DNA from: Arachis hypogaea
Lineage: Eukaryota; Streptophyta; Magnoliopsida; Fabales; Fabaceae
NCBI RefSeq assembly: GCF_003086295.3
Contig: NC_092048.1
Coordinates: forward strand, 36,952,425-37,016,424
DNA: 64,000 nt
Reading direction: 5' to 3'
The notes under the pieces were generated by a model, which worked only from the letters and a program-made list of their open reading frames with translations, searched no databases and had not been told where the DNA came from. Every line of letters begins with the position of its first letter. Within the stretch, counting starts at the first letter, position 1. The position numbers and the translations under genes are program-made. Shown here in pieces: positions 59,107 through 64,000 of this stretch.

Positions 59107-60596
59107 AGGCTTAATCACTGAGGATTGTATCTCGTACATATTGTTTCCATTGTTCCTTTTAGAACTCTAGAGTTTACAATGTCATTGGCTATTGTTGTTT
59201 CAATGAAATTACTGATATCAGTTTACTCATTACTTAGTTTAATAACTCTGCATATCACTTCAATGGTGAATAACATGATATTCTGATCCTTTAAATTAGA
59301 CTCTAATCAGGGGAATTTGCAAGATCAGCTCCTACAACTACAACCGCTTCTAACAAGGAGTTACAATGCAACAGCAGAATATTGGCAAGCGCAAAGAGCT
59401 TAAGGAATCACAATGTACAAAAATGTATATTTTTTAAGCATTGTTGTCCTAATCTACAAACTCGGATATTATCTAAAATTGCGGCTGCAGGATAGATTGC
59501 TGGTTGTACCATTGATTTTCATATATGAAGTTCAATTGTCATTTTTCAAGTATACTGAACTATGAACTAGAAAATTAACTGAGTATGTTCATGATTGCTA
59601 TAGAATAATCTTTTTTTTTTAGGAAGGGTCAAGTTACATTAGGGGCTTAAACCCGAGATCTCTTAGCGAGAAGGGAGGACATTTGCTGTTTGAGTTACGA
59701 CTCATTGGCATAAATTAATCTCTGTTTAACAAAACTTCAGCAAGAAAATGGGCCCAATCACTGATGCTGGCCTTGGGTCTAGCAAATCCAAACGGCCCAT
59801 CATAGGAACTTTGTAATTTGTATTAGTATATGACCAGAAACCAGTAAGGTGCTGTGTCTTGTGTATTATTTGTATTTCACATGACATGAGGTATTGCACG
59901 TGCTAATGCTGTTTATGCCTAGCACAGTTAAGCTCTCCACCCTCCAACAAGTCATGTGCAATTCAAAATATAAAGATAACATGAAATTATTGATTCTTGT
60001 TTCTCTTATCGTTTTCAGAGAGGTAGATTGATGCGTTACCTTTCTTTTGGCCCCGGAAATTGATGCATATTATATAATATTTACTACTGACCGCAACACT
60101 GCAAGGCATCTATTTAAAATCTGAGATATAACAATCAAACTGTAGTGAGGAGTGAGCAGTTCTAATTTGTGTGTGTCAATTTTTAAATGGACATGGTCTT
60201 TTTTTTTTCTGTCATTACATCATACGATGAGTCGTTTTACCTTGGTTTTTTTTTTTTTTTTTTTTCCCTTTTTAAGCACAGAAGTAGGTAAAGACAGAAA
60301 ATCACGGGAATGAAACTGTTTATTTGTCATGATCCTCTATGTTGGCTAGCCATGGCTGCAGAACCTTTCTATAAGGGGGGTTGTGAGTTGTGTGTTTGTC
60401 TATTCTGTCATATCACATATGCCTCCAAAATCTATACAATATAGTATTTCTTGATTTGTCATAATTGGACGCAATGCATGCACAATTCTCGGTCAAAAAA
60501 GAAGCATTTAGACCCTATATTTGCTTCTTTTTCATTACAAGCTGTGCCTTCACTACTTCAAATTAGTATTTCATCCAGAGAGTCAGTAACTGCATC
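59107..60596. other. 3' UTR of PRORP and intergenic DNA
   Basis: Noncoding. It contains a SINE-like relic (59612-59715) and T-rich runs at 60200-60265, and ends in the leader of the ABIL gene. Confidence 0.5.
59612..59715 (-). mobile_element. tRNA-derived SINE relic
   Basis: On the minus strand gccaatgagtcgtaactcaaacagc resembles an A box, and gagatctcgggtttaagcccc resembles the B box (GGTTCRANNCC), with tRNA-like spacing. A T-run at 59610-59620 on the plus strand is the matching poly-A tail on the minus strand. Confidence 0.5.
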
Positions 60597-62174
60597 ATGG
60601 AGATGAATTTGAACTCTTGTTCCTATGAAAATCCTTCACAAGCTGAGGAGAGGGTAGAAGAAATCATGCACTTTGACGAGTCTCTCAAGGTTCACATCCA
60701 TATATATCATATATATTCCATACTCTCTTAGCAATGCCATATCGACCAATTGTTCAGAAAAGTTGCATCTTTGTATTGTTGATGGTTGTTTCAGGAGCTA
60801 AGAGCGCTGCGGTCTCAGCTTCACGATGCTGCAGAGTATTGCGAAGCAACATTCCTGAACAGCAAAGAGAGAAGCATGTGAGTCCTACAATACAACATTC
60901 ACCATGCTCAAACATTATTTTCTCCAGTATTGGTTTCTGTTATGTTTAGTGAATTTTTTTACTCTTAGATGTACAAACTACAAATTGATAAAACATTCTA
61001 AGTAAATTTGTATGAATAATTGAAAATGACTGATTGGATTTTATAAGGGTTGCAGTGTGGTGGAAAATACAAAGGACTACATACGCAAGACAATGGTCAC
61101 TGTTGTTGATCATCTTGGAAATGTCTCAGCTAAACTTGATGGCCTTATTTCTCAGACAAATGCGTTTTCTGAAGCTGAGTCACGAGTCCAATGCCTCAAA
61201 CAAGTTAGCGCTATTGCTTTGATACATGAAAATCATAAATTTATTCAAAAAAGTTTGCTAATGAAGACTATGCATGCTTTTGACAGAGACTCCTCTCATG
61301 CGAACAATATGCTCATACAACTGGTCTTTCAAAAATGCAATTTTGCGACAACGTGAAAAGGTATCATAAACGTTATCTATCATCACGTAAGTATTTCGTA
61401 ACACTCAAAACTTTTCAAATCAATTCCTATTTTATATGATTTATTATTTTCAAGTATTTTCCATGATCAGCACCTTCCCTTGAGAGATCAAACAAAGACA
61501 AATTAAGGTACCACTTCAATCCTTAATAGCCGAATCTAATAGAGTAATATATGTCTGACCACAAGTCAGAATCAAGAAACACCATGCTTAATCTATGAAT
61601 GTGAAAGATATTTTTATACATCTATGCTTGATATTTATGGTTTTGGCACCCTAATGCAGAGATTCTGAAAGTCAAAATCCACCAAAGACTGAAGAAAAAC
61701 ATGTACCAGAGGCTCTTGTGGATTTGCCACTCTTTATGTATACTTGCAAACCATGCCCAGCTTCTAAGTTGAAGCAAACAACCGCTTCAAATAAGGGGCA
61801 TCACAACCTGGCCACGGGTAACAAATGATATTACACATGTTTGTTCTCATAATTTTCTCTTATTTTTCTCTAACAAAAGTTTCCTTTCCGAATTCCGTCT
61901 TAAACAACAGTGGTACCTGTTCAGGATGGTTTAGAAGTCTTAACAAAAGTTCCAAATTCCTCATTTCATTTCCATGTGAGTGCCTGCTCTATATCTAATA
62001 TATCATATGGTAGATTGATCTGCATAATATGAAGTTGATCACTCTGTAATCCACTAATATGTATCATTGATTTTCAATTTTGGGTAGAGTACCCAGAAGG
62101 TTGGACGCCACAGAAGATCCTCGCATGGTAGTGACCTCTTATGGCGCATGCGACGTTCTAGACGAATCCAGTGA
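60597..62174 (+). CDS. ABIL5: ABI-like protein (ABIL), SCAR/WAVE complex subunit
   Basis: Eight exons in consistent phase: 60597-60689, 60795-60877, 61056-61203, 61287-61386, 61471-61507, 61660-61817, 61911-61975 and 62088-62174, giving 256 residues. The acceptor at 61054-61055 was chosen over 61046-61047 because only it keeps the conserved frame. The core ELRALRSQLHDAAEYCEA, then VVENTKDYIRKTMVTVVDH, LGNVSAKLDGLISQT and RLLSCEQYAHTTGL is the Abl-interactor homeodomain-homologous region that links SCAR to the WAVE complex for ARP2/3 activation. Plant ABILs lack the animal SH3 domain, and so does this one. It is somewhat shorter than most relatives, nearest the ABIL4/5 group by wording. The number in the symbol is tentative. 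Confidence 0.88.
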
Positions 62175-63462
62175 AAGACTTGACACCATATTCACCTGTT
62201 AAGTTCCTTGAGGGAAAATGTTATTCTTTTCTTTTTTTGGTACTTGTATCACAAACATTCCCTGCTCTTCTTCACGTATGACAATGCAGTGTTAATTAAA
62301 GTGTTTTATGTAGTAAGCAAATATTTGTATAATTGTGGTGTGATTCTGGAATAGTGCGATATTTTAACTACAAAATAGGGTAAATATCTTCACAACAAAA
62401 ATTTATTGTGGCAGGTTCCACAATTTATGTTTTGCTCCAACAATTTTCTGTTTATTCTGTTACAATACATGATGATGATATCACATGTAATTGTTGCAAT
62501 TCCAAACTCACAGCATGTGAGTTGTAACCCTTTACAATTGCGTTCTGGTTTGTGACTTATTTAACGCTTGAATAGTTGAATGTGATACATATCCCTTTCT
62601 GCGGGCCTGCGGGCCTCGTTGAAAATAAATGATATAACGACAAACAAACAAGTGAGACTGACAAGGGAACAAGCTTTGATCTTTCTTTAATTTCTTCTTT
62701 TGTTAATATCATCGCAACAAAACTCTTGTTAAAATGGTAAGTAACCCCATTGTGTTAAAAGGAGGAAATGAATATATTCTCTTAGGCTGCGTGACACAGA
62801 CACATAGAATCGTGTTTGACATATGAGACATAAATAGAGATATTGTGTCTTAAGATATTGAATTGATGTATTTTGTCTCAATTTTTATTTCTCAGGAAGG
62901 ATACAACGACACTAACAAGTGATACAATTTATTTTTTATTTTTTCTTTCATTATTCTTGTTAATTTTTCATAATTATATTTTTTATTAAGAAAAATATAG
63001 TTACATAATAAAAATACTAAATAATGTGAACAATTGATATATAGGATATTCAATTTATTAGGTGTGCGAATAGTTATTCTAGTATTAATGTTTAGGAGAT
63101 AATTTGAGGGTGGGGTACTTTTTTACTTTATTGTGCAAATTTTAAGACCCGTTGTTCTTGTTGTTAAAAAAAGTTATTGGTTACTTAACATAACCCTTTT
63201 TATTATTATATTTTTCTTCTCAAAATTTTTGAATGGAAAAAAATGAGAATAAATTAAATTTTTATAATTTGTTTTACTTTATCACCAAATAAAATAAAAA
63301 AATATTAAATTATGTGTCTCTATCATTTATGTCTTATTCTCCTATCTTGTCATATTCTTAGAAACAAAACACAGGAAATAAAAATGAATAAAGCAAGGAG
63401 AACATACATTTTAATTAATTATGGTTTGATTGATACACTTGAGATGATAAAGAAAACCTATG
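62175..63462. other. Intergenic DNA with a MITE-like relic
   Basis: 62787-63380 has loosely inverse ends (gacacagacacatag ... gagacataaatagagatattgtgtc, and gtgtctctatcatttatgtcttattctc), a style seen in legume MITEs. No target duplication was recognised. The rest is AT-rich without genes. Confidence 0.35.
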
Positions 63463-63859
63463 CTATGTTACAGAAAGGGAAGAGAGATCAGAGGAGGTTC
63501 CCTTGTATATAAGGAAATTAAGGGTCTCAAGAGCAAAATAGATGAAAGTGCCAGGTGAATGGGTGAAGAAGCACCCAAAATTGAAACCCACCACACATTG
63601 CCATCCCATTCCATACACCTTATCAAATTCCTGCAGATCAAAAAAGCTACTTCATGAATCATGATTATTGATTAGATCAACACACACAAATACAAAAGTA
63701 CATTAATGATTAATTAATTACCTTCTTGATGTGAGCAGCAATAGAGATGCAATCATGAACATCATAAAGGTCAAGGGCCTTAGAAGCACATGCCATGGCC
63801 TGGATTTGCATCTTCAACGGCATGTCAGTTTCTTTCACCATACCTTTCCCTTCCAACAT
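63463..63859 (-). CDS. LC8-type dynein light chain
   Basis: Two minus-strand exons, 63859-63722 and 63630-63463 (TAG at 63463-63465), give 101 residues. The start at MLEGKGMVKETDMPLKM is preceded by an in-frame TAA upstream (GCAAGC follows it), which fixes the beginning. The LC8 fold is recognised by ALDLYDVHDCISIAAHIKK, then EFDKVYGMGWQCVVG and TFIYFALETLNFLIYKG, the beta strand that forms the target-peptide groove. LC8 is a dimeric hub that binds short linear motifs. Land plants generally lack dynein heavy chains, so the role here is not motor-related. The neighbour ABIL converges from the left. Confidence 0.88.
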
Positions 63860-64000
63860 CTTAATGTTCCTTCTTCCGCCAGAAGGGCTTGCTTATGAAG
63901 CTCAGCTTCCAACATTGCCTTGCCTTGCCAATTCACAGATTTTATAGATGCAGATGAAATGGCACCATTTTGTAATTCACACGTAACCTCCTTAATTTCC
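63860..64000 (-). promoter_or_regulatory. Leader of the LC8 gene, cut by the window edge
   Basis: Noncoding on the minus strand as read. It includes stops in the LC8 frame and may contain upstream exon or 5' UTR sequence continuing outside the window. Confidence 0.35.

Noticed and set aside
1..64000. CRISPR array or bacterial defence system
   Set aside because: The window is plant nuclear DNA. No regular direct repeats with unique spacers are present.

Overview
The window is plant nuclear DNA. It has intron-rich genes with GT-AG splice sites, very AT-rich intergenic DNA, and proteins of plant families (organellar PRORP, a CPP/TSO1-like factor, an ABIL subunit, FAR1-type MULE transposase). 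Repeat features such as an LTR beginning TGTAACACCC and clustered GTGCGTACGCAC palindromes suggest a legume, and peanut (Arachis) in particular. That genus call is from recognition only, with no database search.

Five host genes sit at the two edges. On the left is the 3' part of a RanBP2-type zinc-finger protein gene (+, exons at 2249-2543 and 2719-3319). On the right are a complete TSO1/CPP-type (TCX) gene (+, 47308-51000, 8 coding exons), a complete PRORP gene for protein-only RNase P (+, 56461-59106, 6 exons), an ABIL gene for a SCAR/WAVE subunit (+, 60597-62174, 8 exons), and an LC8-type dynein light chain (-, 63859-63463, 2 exons). I derived the exon maps from reading frame and splice sites; all junction phases agree.

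The middle, about 4.2-46 kb, is a nested pile of transposons. (a) At 4337-7023 a roughly 1.05-kb unit is tandemly repeated. Each unit carries a tRNA-Met primer-binding site (TGGTATCAGAGCC) followed by two small palindromes. (b) The third unit is split by a 15,494-bp insert, 7024-22517, with the hallmarks of a Helitron on the minus strand: TC start, CTAG end, A/T target, no target duplication. (c) Inside the Helitron lies a decayed endogenous pararetrovirus of Caulimoviridae (about 12.45-21.29 kb): movement protein, capsid/zinc knuckle, protease, reverse transcriptase, RNase H, a second ORF and a TATA promoter, all with stops or frameshifts. (d) A 1,322-bp hAT element (8-bp duplication) cuts the reverse transcriptase. 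(e) A 368-bp Mutator-type MITE (perfect 9-bp duplication) sits within that hAT element.

From 23631 to 34244 is a 10.6-kb Mutator-like element with about 690-bp terminal inverted repeats and a perfect 9-bp target duplication. It carries a FAR1/MULE transposase gene with two early nonsense codons, a decayed Ulp1-protease-like gene, and what look like captured pieces of a glycosyltransferase and a polygalacturonase. To its right are a probable MULE derivative with a TGTCTTC minisatellite, a LINE RNase-H scrap, a Copia-type gag pseudogene and a long Gypsy-type LTR. Three small DNA transposons (53340-55998) lie just upstream of PRORP.

I found no CRISPR arrays, rRNA genes or intact tRNA genes. Two tRNA-derived SINE-like relics are likely.
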